From contig NZ_JOIZ01000005.1 in NCBI RefSeq assembly GCF_000721605.1, positions 186,001-250,000 of the forward strand: a stretch of 64,000 nucleotides of DNA, given 5' to 3'. The notes beneath the pieces are model-generated. The model made no database searches and was not told the origin of the DNA. It saw nothing but the letters and a program-made list of their open reading frames with translations. The position numbers and the translations under genes were made by a program. This DNA is from Streptomyces sp. NRRL S-37 (GTDB lineage: Bacteria > Actinomycetota > Actinomycetes > Streptomycetales > Streptomycetaceae). Of this stretch, positions 49,328 through 56,877 are shown in pieces. Every line of letters starts with the position of its first letter. Within the stretch, counting starts at the first letter, position 1.

Positions 49328-50050
49328 TCATCCCCTTCCCTGTGTACTCAGTCCCGCTGCCCCGGCCGCCGTGCGCAGCGCCTCCCGGAGCATCTCGGGG
49401 GTGAGGCGGCCGGTGAAGGTGTTGCGCTGGCTGACGTGGAAACAGCCGAAGAGGTCGAGGCCGGGGCCGTCGGGGGCGTCCAGGGTGACGCGGGCGCCGT
49501 GCGCGAAGGCGGGCCGGGGCCGGGGCACGGTCCAGCCGGCCTCGGCGAACGCGGGCAGCGCGGCCTGCCAGCCGAAGGCCCCCAGCACGAGCGCGGCCCG
49601 TACCGTCGGCCGCAGCAGGCGCAGCTCCCGTACCAGCCAGGGCCGGCAGGTGTCCCGCTCCTCGGGGGTGGGCTTGTTGGCCGGCGGGGCGCAGTGCACG
49701 GGCGAGGTGACGCGCACGCCGTACAGCTCCAGACCGTCCCCGGCATGGGTGGAACCCGGCTGTGAGGCGAGCCCCACGTCGTACAGCGCCTGGTACAGCA
49801 CGTCCCCGGAGCGGTCCCCGGTGAACATCCGCCCGGTGCGGTTGCCGCCGTGCGCGGCGGGTGCCAGGCCGACGATCAGCAGCCGGGCGTCCGCCGGCCC
49901 GAATCCGGGCACCGGCTTCCCCCAGTACGTCCAGTCCGCGAACGCGGCCCGCTTGGTCCGGGCGACCTCCTCCCGCCAGTCGACCAGCCGGGGGCAGGCA
50001 CGGCAGCCGGCGATGCGCTGGTCGAGCCGGTCGAGGCCATGGGGGTCCAT
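49328..50050 (-). CDS. Uracil-DNA glycosylase, family 5 (UDGb)
   Basis: 240 aa from ATG 50050. Removes uracil and other deaminated bases from DNA. The N-terminal CRACPRL plus later cysteines would bind the [4Fe-4S] cluster. GLAPAAHGGNRTGRMFTGD near residue 60 is the family-5 motif in which Ala/His replace the usual catalytic Asp/Asn, giving wide substrate range. C-terminal motif HVSQRNTFTGRLTPEML is also UDGb-like. Another DNA-repair gene, but without the PafBC motif upstream. Confidence 0.92.
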   Translation of the reverse strand: MDPHGLDRLDQRIAGCRACPRLVDWREEVARTKRAAFADWTYWGKPVPGFGPADARLLIVGLAPAAHGGNRTGRMFTGDRSGDVLYQALYDVGLASQPGSTHAGDGLELYGVRVTSPVHCAPPANKPTPEERDTCRPWLVRELRLLRPTVRAALVLGAFGWQAALPAFAEAGWTVPRPRPAFAHGARVTLDAPDGPGLDLFGCFHVSQRNTFTGRLTPEMLREALRTAAGAAGLSTQGRG

Positions 50051-50111
50051 GGTTCCACCGTAGGTGTTCGGGGCGGGCGAAAACCCCGCACCACCGGCCG
50101 GGGTCAGGAGT

Positions 50112-50117
50112 TAGGGT
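50112..50117 (+). promoter_or_regulatory. -10 box of S4-domain gene (leaderless spacing)
   Basis: TAGGGT followed by 7 nt (CGGGACC) and the ATG at 50125. No ribosome binding site is present. Confidence 0.4.
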
Positions 50118-50124
50118 CGGGACC

Positions 50125-50733
50125 ATGGCTTCTGAGAGTGCCGAGGACCCCAAGGTCGCCGCCGCCGTGGCCGCCGCCGAGGCGGCCGGCCCGCCGAGTG
50201 GTGAGTCCGTACGGATCGACAGCTGGATCTGGTCGGTGCGGCTGGTCAAGACGCGCTCCCTCGGAGCCGCCGCCTGCAAGGGCGGACACGTCCGGGTGAA
50301 CGGCGAGCGTGTGAAGCCCTCCCACTCCCTCCGGGTCGGTGACGAGGTGCGGCTGCGGGCCGAGACCCGGGAGCGGATCGTCGTCGTCAAGCGGCTGATC
50401 CGCAAGCGGGTCGGCGCCCCGGTGGCCGTCCAGTGCTACATCGACAACTCCCCGCCGCCCCCGCCCCGCGAGGCCGTCGCCCCCGCCGGCATCCGCGACC
50501 GCGGCACCGGCCGCCCCACCAAACGCGACCGCCGGGAGATGGAACGGCTGCGCGGCCTGGGCGGCCCCGCCCTGTTCGGCGGACACGCGGGACCGGGCGG
50601 GCCGGGCGGCAGCGGTGCCCCGGGCGCCGCGTCCGGTGGAACCGGCAGGGGGCGCGGTGGATCCGCCGGACGTGAGACGGCCGGTGGACGCAAGGACCGC
50701 GGCAGGGGGACCGGGGGCGCGGCACGGCCGTGA
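50125..50733 (+). CDS. S4-domain RNA-binding protein (Hsp15-like)
   Basis: 202 aa. The S4 domain at residues ~30-95 (RIDSWIWSVRLVKTRSLGAAACKGGHVRVNGERVKPS) resembles heat-shock protein Hsp15, which rescues stalled 50S subunits carrying nascent chains. KRDRREMERLRG follows the domain. The C-terminal ~50 residues are a Gly/Arg/Ser-rich disordered tail (GRGRGGSAGRET), probably nonspecific RNA binding. It is preceded by a TAGGGT -10 box at leaderless distance. Confidence 0.9.
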   Translation: MASESAEDPKVAAAVAAAEAAGPPSGESVRIDSWIWSVRLVKTRSLGAAACKGGHVRVNGERVKPSHSLRVGDEVRLRAETRERIVVVKRLIRKRVGAPVAVQCYIDNSPPPPPREAVAPAGIRDRGTGRPTKRDRREMERLRGLGGPALFGGHAGPGGPGGSGAPGAASGGTGRGRGGSAGRETAGGRKDRGRGTGGAARP

Positions 50734-50748
50734 GCGCGGGGCGCGTGA

Positions 50749-51435
50749 TCAGGTGTCGGACATCGGCACCGCCCTCACCCACATCCTGTCCTCCGTCAGG
50801 TACCGGTCCACCGTCAGGCCCGTCTCCGCCAGCGCCTCCTCGAACTGCTCCCTCGTCAGGGGGCGGGCGCGGAACGTCTGGGTCCAGGTCGCGTCCGGGA
50901 ACACGTACTCCGCGTGGACCGAGTCGACGCCGTCGCCCACCGGCTCCGCCGACACGATCCGCACGGTGAAGCCGGCCGGGTCGACCCGCTCGCGCGGCAC
51001 ATCGGTGTGGTAGTCCTCGCCCTCCCGCTGGATCAGCACGCACCCGCCCTTCGCCAGATGCCGCGCGCAGGTGCGCAGCAGGCCCCGCCGCACCTCCACG
51101 TCCCCCGCGTGCACCAGGAACGACGCGAGCAGCACCACGTCGAACGTCTCACCGAGGTCGAGCTTCTCTATGGGGCCGCATATCGTCCGTGCCCCGCGCA
51201 CCCGCTCCAGCATCCGAGCGGACTCGTCCACCGCCGTGACCTCGAAGCCGCGTTCCAGCAGCGCGTGGGTCATCCGCCCGACGCCGCTGCCCAGCTCCAG
51301 GATCCGCGCCCCCGCCGGCACCGCGGCGGCGATGATGTCCGGCTCGTCCCCGACGGGCAGTCGCGCGTACAGCTCCACCGCGCAGCCGTCCGGGGTGATC
51401 GCCCCGGGACCCGTCCCCTCATGGCCCTCGCGCAT
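50749..51435 (-). CDS. Class I SAM-dependent methyltransferase
   Basis: 228 aa from ATG 51435 (GGAA..GAGA upstream); ATG 51447 is an alternative. SAM-binding motif I ARILELGSGVGRMTHALLERG near residue 45, post-I acidic VTAVDESARML, and motif near FDVVLLASFLVHAGD. VLIQREGEDYHTDVPRERVDPAGF and a C-terminal strand-rich cap follow. The substrate is unknown. Divergent from the DUF6343 gene. Confidence 0.85.
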   Translation of the reverse strand: MREGHEGTGPGAITPDGCAVELYARLPVGDEPDIIAAAVPAGARILELGSGVGRMTHALLERGFEVTAVDESARMLERVRGARTICGPIEKLDLGETFDVVLLASFLVHAGDVEVRRGLLRTCARHLAKGGCVLIQREGEDYHTDVPRERVDPAGFTVRIVSAEPVGDGVDSVHAEYVFPDATWTQTFRARPLTREQFEEALAETGLTVDRYLTEDRMWVRAVPMSDT

Positions 51436-51582
51436 TCTCAGTTCCATGCCCGTGAAACGGCCGGCGGCCGCACGCCCGTTCCCCTCCCTCGTCGGTTCAC
51501 CCGACCGAGTGACACGCGGTCCTGGAGGCGGTTCGGGGAACCCGGAGCACGTGGGAGCGGCGTGGACGAGGTGGTGACCGGG

Positions 51583-51846
51583 ATGCGTACGGGCAGTGAG
51601 CCGACGACCGCCCGCAGTGCTCTGCGGATGCGGTTCTGGCTGAGCGTGTGGGGCGTGGTCTGGACGGTGTCCGGGACCGTGGCGTTCGCGCTCGCGGGGC
51701 ATCCGGGCTGGGCACTCGCCTGCGGGCTGCTGTGGCTGGTCGTCACGGTCGACCTGGCCGTCGTCCTGCGGCACATCCGCCAGGGCCCGCACTACCAGCC
51801 GGGGCGCGATGTGCCCCCGTACCAGCCGCCGGGGGGCCGCCCGTAG
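51583..51846 (+). CDS. DUF6343-like small membrane protein (87 aa)
   Basis: From ATG 51583. RTGSEPTTARSALRMRFWLSV leads into two membrane helices (residues ~20-40 and 48-68) and a short Pro-rich tail (PPYQPPGGRP). The layout matches the small Streptomyces membrane proteins annotated DUF6343. No function known. Confidence 0.8.
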   Translation: MRTGSEPTTARSALRMRFWLSVWGVVWTVSGTVAFALAGHPGWALACGLLWLVVTVDLAVVLRHIRQGPHYQPGRDVPPYQPPGGRP

Positions 51847-51859
51847 CGCCGGCCGCCGC

Positions 51860-52240
51860 TCACTCGTCGAAGCGGGCCGCCTTCAGGTACTCCGGGTTCG
51901 GGTCCAGCGCGGCCGCCAGCCGGAAGTGGCGCTTGGCCGGGTGCGGGCGGCCCTGCCGCTGGTAGGTGCGGGCGAGCGCGAAGTGGGCGAAGGCGTTGTC
52001 CGGCTCGCGCTCCAGCACCAGGGAGAACTCCAGCTCGGCGGGGCGCAGCTGGGCCGCCGCGAAGAAGGCACGGGCGCGCAGCAGCCGCGCGGCGGTGTTC
52101 TCCGGGTGGACGTCTATGACGCCGTCGAGCAGCTTCACCGCGCCCCTGGGGTCCCGGGAGGCGAGCAGGTGCTCGGCGGCACGGAAGTCGATGACATGCG
52201 TTTCCGGCGTACGTCCGGTCGAACCGCTGGTCTCGGGCAC
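51860..52240 (-). CDS. Tetratricopeptide-repeat protein
   Basis: 126 aa from GTG 52240 (GGAAGGA upstream). Three TPR units: AAEHLLASRDPRGAVKLLDGVIDVHP, AARLLRARAFFAAAQLRPAELEF and AFAHFALARTYQRQGRPHPAKRHF. Cytoplasmic scaffold; partner unknown. Lies downstream of coaE on the same strand with a 50-nt gap. Confidence 0.9.
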   Translation of the reverse strand: MPETSGSTGRTPETHVIDFRAAEHLLASRDPRGAVKLLDGVIDVHPENTAARLLRARAFFAAAQLRPAELEFSLVLEREPDNAFAHFALARTYQRQGRPHPAKRHFRLAAALDPNPEYLKAARFDE

Positions 52241-52290
52241 GGCGGAATCCTTCCCTTGCTGAACGGGTTCAACGCCCCGCCCGGCACCCG

Positions 52291-52902
52291 CTATTCCGGG
52301 TGGGAGGCCCGCTCCCGGTGGACGAGGTCGGCCCACACCTCCTTGACGCGCCGGTGCAGTTCGTCGAGGGGGACGTCGTTGTCGATGACGATGTCGGCGA
52401 TCTCCCGGCGCTGCTCGCGGGTCGCCTGGGCGGCCATCCGCGCGCGTGCGTCCTCCACCGTCATGCCGCGCCGGCCGACGAGCCGGTCGAGCTGGGTCTC
52501 CGGGCTCGCGTCGACGACGATCACGAGGTCGTAGAGGGAGGCCAGGCCGTTCTCCGTGAGGAGCGGGACGTCGTGGACCACGACGGCGTCCTCGGCGGCG
52601 GCCTCCTCCAGCTCACGGGAGCGGGCACCCACCAAGGGATGGACGATCGAGTTGAGGACGGCCAGCCTCTCGGGGTCGGCGAAGACGACGGAGCCCAGCT
52701 TGGGCCGGTCGAGCCTGCCGTCCTCGGTGAGGATCTCCGCGCCGAAGGCGTCCACGACCGCCGCGAGACCGGGCGTGCCCGGTTCGACGACCTCGCGCGC
52801 GATCCGGTCCGCGTCGATCAGCACGGCCCCGCACTCGACGAGCAGCCGCGACACCTCACTCTTGCCGGCACCGATCCCGCCGGTCAGCCCCACTGTCAGC
52901 AT
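52291..52902 (-). CDS. coaE: Dephospho-CoA kinase
   Basis: 203 aa. Last step of coenzyme A synthesis: phosphorylates the ribose 3'-hydroxyl of dephospho-CoA. Walker [15 protein letters not shown] at residues 5-18, the [13 protein letters not shown] substrate motif, and [23 protein letters not shown] are all present. Length is typical. A TAGGCT box ends 6 nt before the ATG, so it may be leaderless. Confidence 0.96.
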   Translation of the reverse strand: MLTVGLTGGIGAGKSEVSRLLVECGAVLIDADRIAREVVEPGTPGLAAVVDAFGAEILTEDGRLDRPKLGSVVFADPERLAVLNSIVHPLVGARSRELEEAAAEDAVVVHDVPLLTENGLASLYDLVIVVDASPETQLDRLVGRRGMTVEDARARMAAQATREQRREIADIVIDNDVPLDELHRRVKEVWADLVHRERASHPE

Positions 52903-52919
52903 GGGGACAGCCTAGGGCG

Positions 52920-53858
52920 TCAGCCGTCGCCCTCGCGCTCCGCCAGGAAGCGCTCGAACTCGCGGCCGATCTCGTCCGCCGACGGGATGTCCACCGGCTC
53001 GGCGAGCATGTTGCCCCGGCTCTCCGCGCCCGCCGCCGCGTCGTACTGGTGCTCCAGGCCCTGGACGAGGGCGGTGAGTTCGTCGTCGCCCTCCCGGATC
53101 TGGCGGTCGATCTCCGTCTGGGTGCGGTGGGCGTCGGTGCGCAGCGCGTGCGCGACGCCGGGCAGGACCAGTCCCGTCGCGGCGGTGATCGCCTCAAGGG
53201 CGGTCAGTGCCGCGTCCGGGTACGGGGAACGGGCGATGTAGTGCGGCACGTGCGCGGCGACGCCCAGGACGTCGTGCCCGGCCTGCATGAGCCGGTACTC
53301 GACGAGCGCCTCGGCGCTGCCCGGCACCTGTGCCTCGTCGAAGACGCTGCCGGCCACCGGGACGAGGTCGGCGCGGTTGCCGTGCGGGGTGAGGCCGACG
53401 GGCCGGGTGTGCGGGACGCCCATGGGGATGCCGTGGAAGTTCACCGACAGACGCACGCCGAGCCGCTCCACGATCTGCTGGACGGCGGCGGCGAAGCGCT
53501 CCCACTCCACGTCCGGTTCGGGCCCGGAGAGCAGCAGGAAGGGCGCTCCCGTGGCGTCCTGGACGAGGCGCACCTCGATGGCGGGCACCTCGTAGTCGCT
53601 CCACCGGTCGCGGGTGAAGGTCAGCAGCGGGCGGCGGGCGCGGTAGTCGACGAGCCGGTCGTGGTCGAACCGGGCGACGACCTGGTGGGGCAGCGAGTCG
53701 AGCAGCCGGCTGACGATCTGGTCCCCGGTCTCCCCCGCGTCGATGTATCCGTCGAAGTGGTAGAGCATGACAAGTCCGGCCGACTCCTGGGCCAGTGCCA
53801 CGTCGACGACACCGAGCCCCTTCGGCTCCCACGCGTACAAACCCTGCGGATCAAGCAC
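52920..53858 (-). CDS. PAC2-family protein (proteasome assembly chaperone-like)
   Basis: 312 aa from GTG 53858 (GAGGAGGAGCGG upstream). PAC2 fold: [24 protein letters not shown] near the start, [27 protein letters not shown] in the middle, and [21 protein letters not shown] later. The C terminus is acidic ([12 protein letters not shown]). Actinobacterial PAC2 proteins are conserved but uncharacterised; a link to proteasome or chaperone function comes only from the eukaryotic PAC2 name. Located 17 nt upstream of coaE. Confidence 0.9.
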   Translation of the reverse strand: MLDPQGLYAWEPKGLGVVDVALAQESAGLVMLYHFDGYIDAGETGDQIVSRLLDSLPHQVVARFDHDRLVDYRARRPLLTFTRDRWSDYEVPAIEVRLVQDATGAPFLLLSGPEPDVEWERFAAAVQQIVERLGVRLSVNFHGIPMGVPHTRPVGLTPHGNRADLVPVAGSVFDEAQVPGSAEALVEYRLMQAGHDVLGVAAHVPHYIARSPYPDAALTALEAITAATGLVLPGVAHALRTDAHRTQTEIDRQIREGDDELTALVQGLEHQYDAAAGAESRGNMLAEPVDIPSADEIGREFERFLAEREGDG

Positions 53859-53890
53859 AGTGACCGCTCCTCCTCATGTCCGTACACCAC

Positions 53891-53913
53891 AACATGGCAC
53901 GCACCACTGACAT
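53891..53913 (-). promoter_or_regulatory. Weak PafBC-like motif upstream of PAC2 gene
   Basis: ATGTCAGTG, 8 nt, CATGTT on the minus strand. The upstream element has 8 of 9 bases but the -10 lacks the first T of TAnnnT. Confidence 0.25.
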
Positions 53914-53953
53914 TCCCCGGCGAGGGCAACTCCCCGGGGATCGTGTGGATCTT

Positions 53954-54057
53954 CTCATCGGAGCCGCCGACAGCTCCCCGGAGGGCACGGGGGTCTCCCT
54001 CGGGGGCACGCGGGCGCGGCGGACTCCTCATCGGGGCCGCGGGCGACTCCCCAGAGG
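53954..54057. repeat. Two degenerate direct repeats (about 31 bp)
   Basis: CTCATCGGAGCCGCCGACAG... (53954-53984) and CTCATCGGGGCCGCGGGCGA... (54027-54057), offset by 73 bp, about 80% alike. They lie in the 338-bp space between the PAC2 gene and rpsA, which otherwise holds only the rpsA terminator. Confidence 0.5.
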
Positions 54058-54132
54058 CGCGGGACCGTATCGGTATGCGGCTCCGCCGCCCGGGCGCGAG
54101 AACCCCCACCGGGCACGGCCCGGAACACAGCA

Positions 54133-54169
54133 CTGAGGGGCCGCACCCCGGAAAGGTGCGGCCCCTCAG
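54133..54169 (-). terminator. rpsA hairpin terminator
   Basis: Perfect 15-bp stem (54133-54147 with 54155-54169) and 7-nt loop, 28 nt beyond the rpsA stop. Confidence 0.88.
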
Positions 54170-54196
54170 TCAACGGCTAGGCGTCAGTGGAGAGCG

Positions 54197-55690
54197 TCAG
54201 CTCTGCCCACCCGCCAGCTTCTCGCGCAGCGCGGCGAGCGCCTCGTCCGAAGCCAGCGCACCGGACTGGTCGCCACCCTCGGAGGAGTACGAACCGCCAC
54301 CGGACGCGGCCGGAGCGGCGGCCTCGCCACCCTCGGCAGCGGCCTTCTCGTCCGCCTCGCGGGACTTGATGACCTGCGCCTGGTGCTGCTCGAAGCGCTG
54401 CTGCGCCTCGGCGTACTGGGTCTCCCACGCCTCGCGCTGGGTCTCGTAGCCCTCGAGCCAGTCGTTGGTCTCGGGGTCGAAGCCCTCGGGGTAGATGTAG
54501 TTGCCCTGGTCGTCGTAGGACGCGGCCATGCCGTACAGGGTCGGGTCGAACTCGACCGCCGACGGGTCGGCACCGAAGGCCTCGTTGGCCTGCTTCAGCG
54601 AGAGGCTGATGCGACGGCGCTCGAGGTCGATGTCGATGACCTTGACGAAGATCTCGTCGTTGACCTGGACGACCTGCTCCGGGATCTCCACGTGGCGCTC
54701 GGCCAGCTCGGAGATGTGGACCAGACCCTCGATGCCCTCGTCCACGCGGACGAACGCACCGAACGGAACCAGCTTCGTGACCTTGCCGGGCACGACCTGG
54801 CCGATCTGGTGGGTGCGGGCGAACTGCTGCCACGGGTCTTCCTGGGTCGCCTTCAGCGACAGGGAGACGCGCTCGCGGTCCATGTCGACGTCGAGGACCT
54901 CGACCGTGACCTCCTGGCCGACCTCGACGACCTCGGAGGGGTGGTCGATGTGCTTCCAGGACAGCTCGGAGACGTGGACCAGACCGTCGACGCCACCCAG
55001 GTCCACGAAGGCACCGAAGTTGACGATCGAGGAGACGACGCCGGAACGGACCTGACCCTTCTGGAGGGTGGTGAGGAACGTCTGGCGGACCTCGGACTGG
55101 GTCTGCTCCAGCCAGGCACGGCGGGACAGGACCACGTTGTTGCGGTTCTTGTCCAGCTCGATGATCTTCGCCTCGAGCTCCTTGCCCACGTAGGGCTGGA
55201 GGTCGCGGACGCGGCGCATCTCGACCAGGGAGGCCGGGAGGAAGCCGCGGAGGCCGATGTCGAGGATGAGACCACCCTTGACGACCTCGATGACGGTACC
55301 GGTGACGATGCCGTCCTCTTCCTTGATCTTCTCGATGGTGCCCCAGGCACGCTCGTACTGGGCGCGCTTCTTCGAGAGGATCAGGCGGCCTTCCTTGTCC
55401 TCCTTCTGGAGGACGAGGGCCTCGATCTCGTCACCGACGGCGACGACCTCGTTGGGGTCGACGTCGTGCTTGATCGAGAGCTCGCGGCTCGGGATGACAC
55501 CTTCGGTCTTGTAACCGATGTCGAGCAGGACCTCGTCCCGGTCGACCTTCACGATGACGCCGTCGACGATGTCGCCGTCGTTGAAGTACTTGATCGTCTC
55601 GTCGATCGCGGCGAGGAATGCTTCCTCGTTACCGATGTCGTTGACCGCAACCTGCGGGGTGGTGGCGGTGGTCTCGGTGCTGCTCGTCAT
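54197..55690 (-). CDS. rpsA: 30S ribosomal protein S1
   Basis: 497 aa from ATG 55690. Four S1 RNA-binding domains: DIVDGVIVKVDRDEVLLDIGYKTEG, TGTVIEVVKGGLILDIGLRGFLPAS, RSGVVSSIVNFGAFVDLGGVDGLVH, and PGKVTKLVPFGAFVRVDEGIEGLVH. The shorter four-domain form plus an acidic, Ala/Gly/Ser-rich C-terminal tail is usual in actinobacteria. S1 docks mRNA on the small subunit. It has a strong promoter, a ~190-nt leader and its own terminator. A Gly/Ser linker near residue 470 precedes ALAALREKLAGG. Confidence 0.97.
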   Translation of the reverse strand: MTSSTETTATTPQVAVNDIGNEEAFLAAIDETIKYFNDGDIVDGVIVKVDRDEVLLDIGYKTEGVIPSRELSIKHDVDPNEVVAVGDEIEALVLQKEDKEGRLILSKKRAQYERAWGTIEKIKEEDGIVTGTVIEVVKGGLILDIGLRGFLPASLVEMRRVRDLQPYVGKELEAKIIELDKNRNNVVLSRRAWLEQTQSEVRQTFLTTLQKGQVRSGVVSSIVNFGAFVDLGGVDGLVHVSELSWKHIDHPSEVVEVGQEVTVEVLDVDMDRERVSLSLKATQEDPWQQFARTHQIGQVVPGKVTKLVPFGAFVRVDEGIEGLVHISELAERHVEIPEQVVQVNDEIFVKVIDIDLERRRISLSLKQANEAFGADPSAVEFDPTLYGMAASYDDQGNYIYPEGFDPETNDWLEGYETQREAWETQYAEAQQRFEQHQAQVIKSREADEKAAAEGGEAAAPAASGGGSYSSEGGDQSGALASDEALAALREKLAGGQS

Positions 55691-55889
55691 GTGGGAAAGG
55701 GCTCCGGTACGGACATTGAAGTCGTAGGTACTGCTACGCCGGAGCCCGTTTCGCTCTGCAGAAGCCGGACAGCCAAGGAAGCGCCTCACCGTATGACCAG
55801 TGATGACACCTCGAGAACCGAGGGGACATACAACAGATGCGAGCGCAGCCTGCTACGTCTGAGGTGCGCAGGCTCGCAGCGCAACTTGT
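55691..55889 (-). promoter_or_regulatory. rpsA 5' leader (about 190 nt)
   Basis: Transcribed space between the promoter and rpsA ATG. Includes a possible stem (GCGAGCCTGC with GCAGGCTGCGCTCGC). No known leader family recognised. Long leaders on rpsA are often used for autoregulation by S1. Confidence 0.4.
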
Positions 55890-55918
55890 AGCATACGGGG
55901 ACTGCCGGGCATGGTCAA
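55890..55918 (-). promoter_or_regulatory. Strong sigma-70 (HrdB-type) promoter of rpsA
   Basis: TTGACC (55918-55913), 17 nt, TATGCT (55895-55890) on the minus strand, near-consensus. Confidence 0.75.
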
Positions 55919-55994
55919 TGCGCGAAGCCGCCCACCCGGGGCGGATCGCCGCATAACCGGCACAATCACGGTCTCTCGAGGCCACGCAGGGGTG

Positions 55995-56873
55995 ATGAGA
56001 CCCCTTCTGCGACACGCCGGGGACCGGCTGGTTGGACGGAAGAGTACGACGAGGGAGCCGATCATCCAAGAGCCCGAAGCGCCCGAACCGGAGGCGACCC
56101 GGCGGCAGGCCGGTGTCACGGAGAGCTCCCGAGCCAACCGGGGATGGTGGGACCGCAACGCGGACGAGTACCAGATCGAGCACGGCACGTTCCTCGGCGA
56201 CGACCGCTTCGTGTGGGGGCCCGAAGGTCTGGACGAGGTGGAGGCGGAGCTGCTCGGCCCGCCGGAGGAACTGAAGGGGCGGGACGTCCTGGAGCTGGGC
56301 GCCGGCGCGGCGCAGTGCTCGCGCTGGCTGGCCGCGCAGGGGGCGCGGCCGGTGGCGCTGGACATCTCGCACCGGCAGTTGCAGCACGCGCTGCGGATCG
56401 GCGGACCGGTCCCGCTGGTGTGCGCCGACGCGGGGGCGCTGCCGTTCGCGGACGGCTCCTTCGACCTGGCCTGCTCGGCGTACGGGGCGCTGCCCTTCGT
56501 CGCCGATCCGCGGCTGGTGCTGCGCGAGGTGCGGCGGGTGCTGCGGCCCGGCGGCCGGCTGGTCTTCTCGGTCACGCACCCGATCCGCTGGGCGTTCCCC
56601 GACGAGCCCGGCCCGGAGGGGCTGAGCGTGTCCGCGTCGTACTTCGACCGCACGCCCTACGTCGAGCAGGACGGGAAGGGCCGCGCGGTGTACGTGGAGC
56701 ACCACAGGACGCTCGGGGACCGCGTCCGTGACGTCGTCGCCTCGGGGTTCCGGCTGGTGGACCTGGTGGAGCCGGAGTGGCCGGCCTGGAACACCGCCGA
56801 GTGGGGCGGCTGGTCGCCGCTGCGCGGGAACCTGATCCCGGGGACGGCGATCTTCGTGTGCGTACGGGACTGA
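55995..56873 (+). CDS. Class I SAM-dependent methyltransferase
   Basis: 292 aa if ATG 55995 is used; the true start is unclear, since the conserved part begins near residue 35 (SSRANRGWWDRNADEYQIEH). SAM-binding motif GRDVLELGAGAAQCSRWL near residue 96, ARPVALDISHRQLQHAL, and the FADGSFDLACSAYGALPFV motif follow, then VLRPGGRLVFSVTHPIRW. Probably a small-molecule or quinone-type methyltransferase; substrate unknown. HrpB follows after 4 nt, so they share a transcript. Confidence 0.85.
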   Translation: MRPLLRHAGDRLVGRKSTTREPIIQEPEAPEPEATRRQAGVTESSRANRGWWDRNADEYQIEHGTFLGDDRFVWGPEGLDEVEAELLGPPEELKGRDVLELGAGAAQCSRWLAAQGARPVALDISHRQLQHALRIGGPVPLVCADAGALPFADGSFDLACSAYGALPFVADPRLVLREVRRVLRPGGRLVFSVTHPIRWAFPDEPGPEGLSVSASYFDRTPYVEQDGKGRAVYVEHHRTLGDRVRDVVASGFRLVDLVEPEWPAWNTAEWGGWSPLRGNLIPGTAIFVCVRD

Positions 56874-56877
56874 GTGC

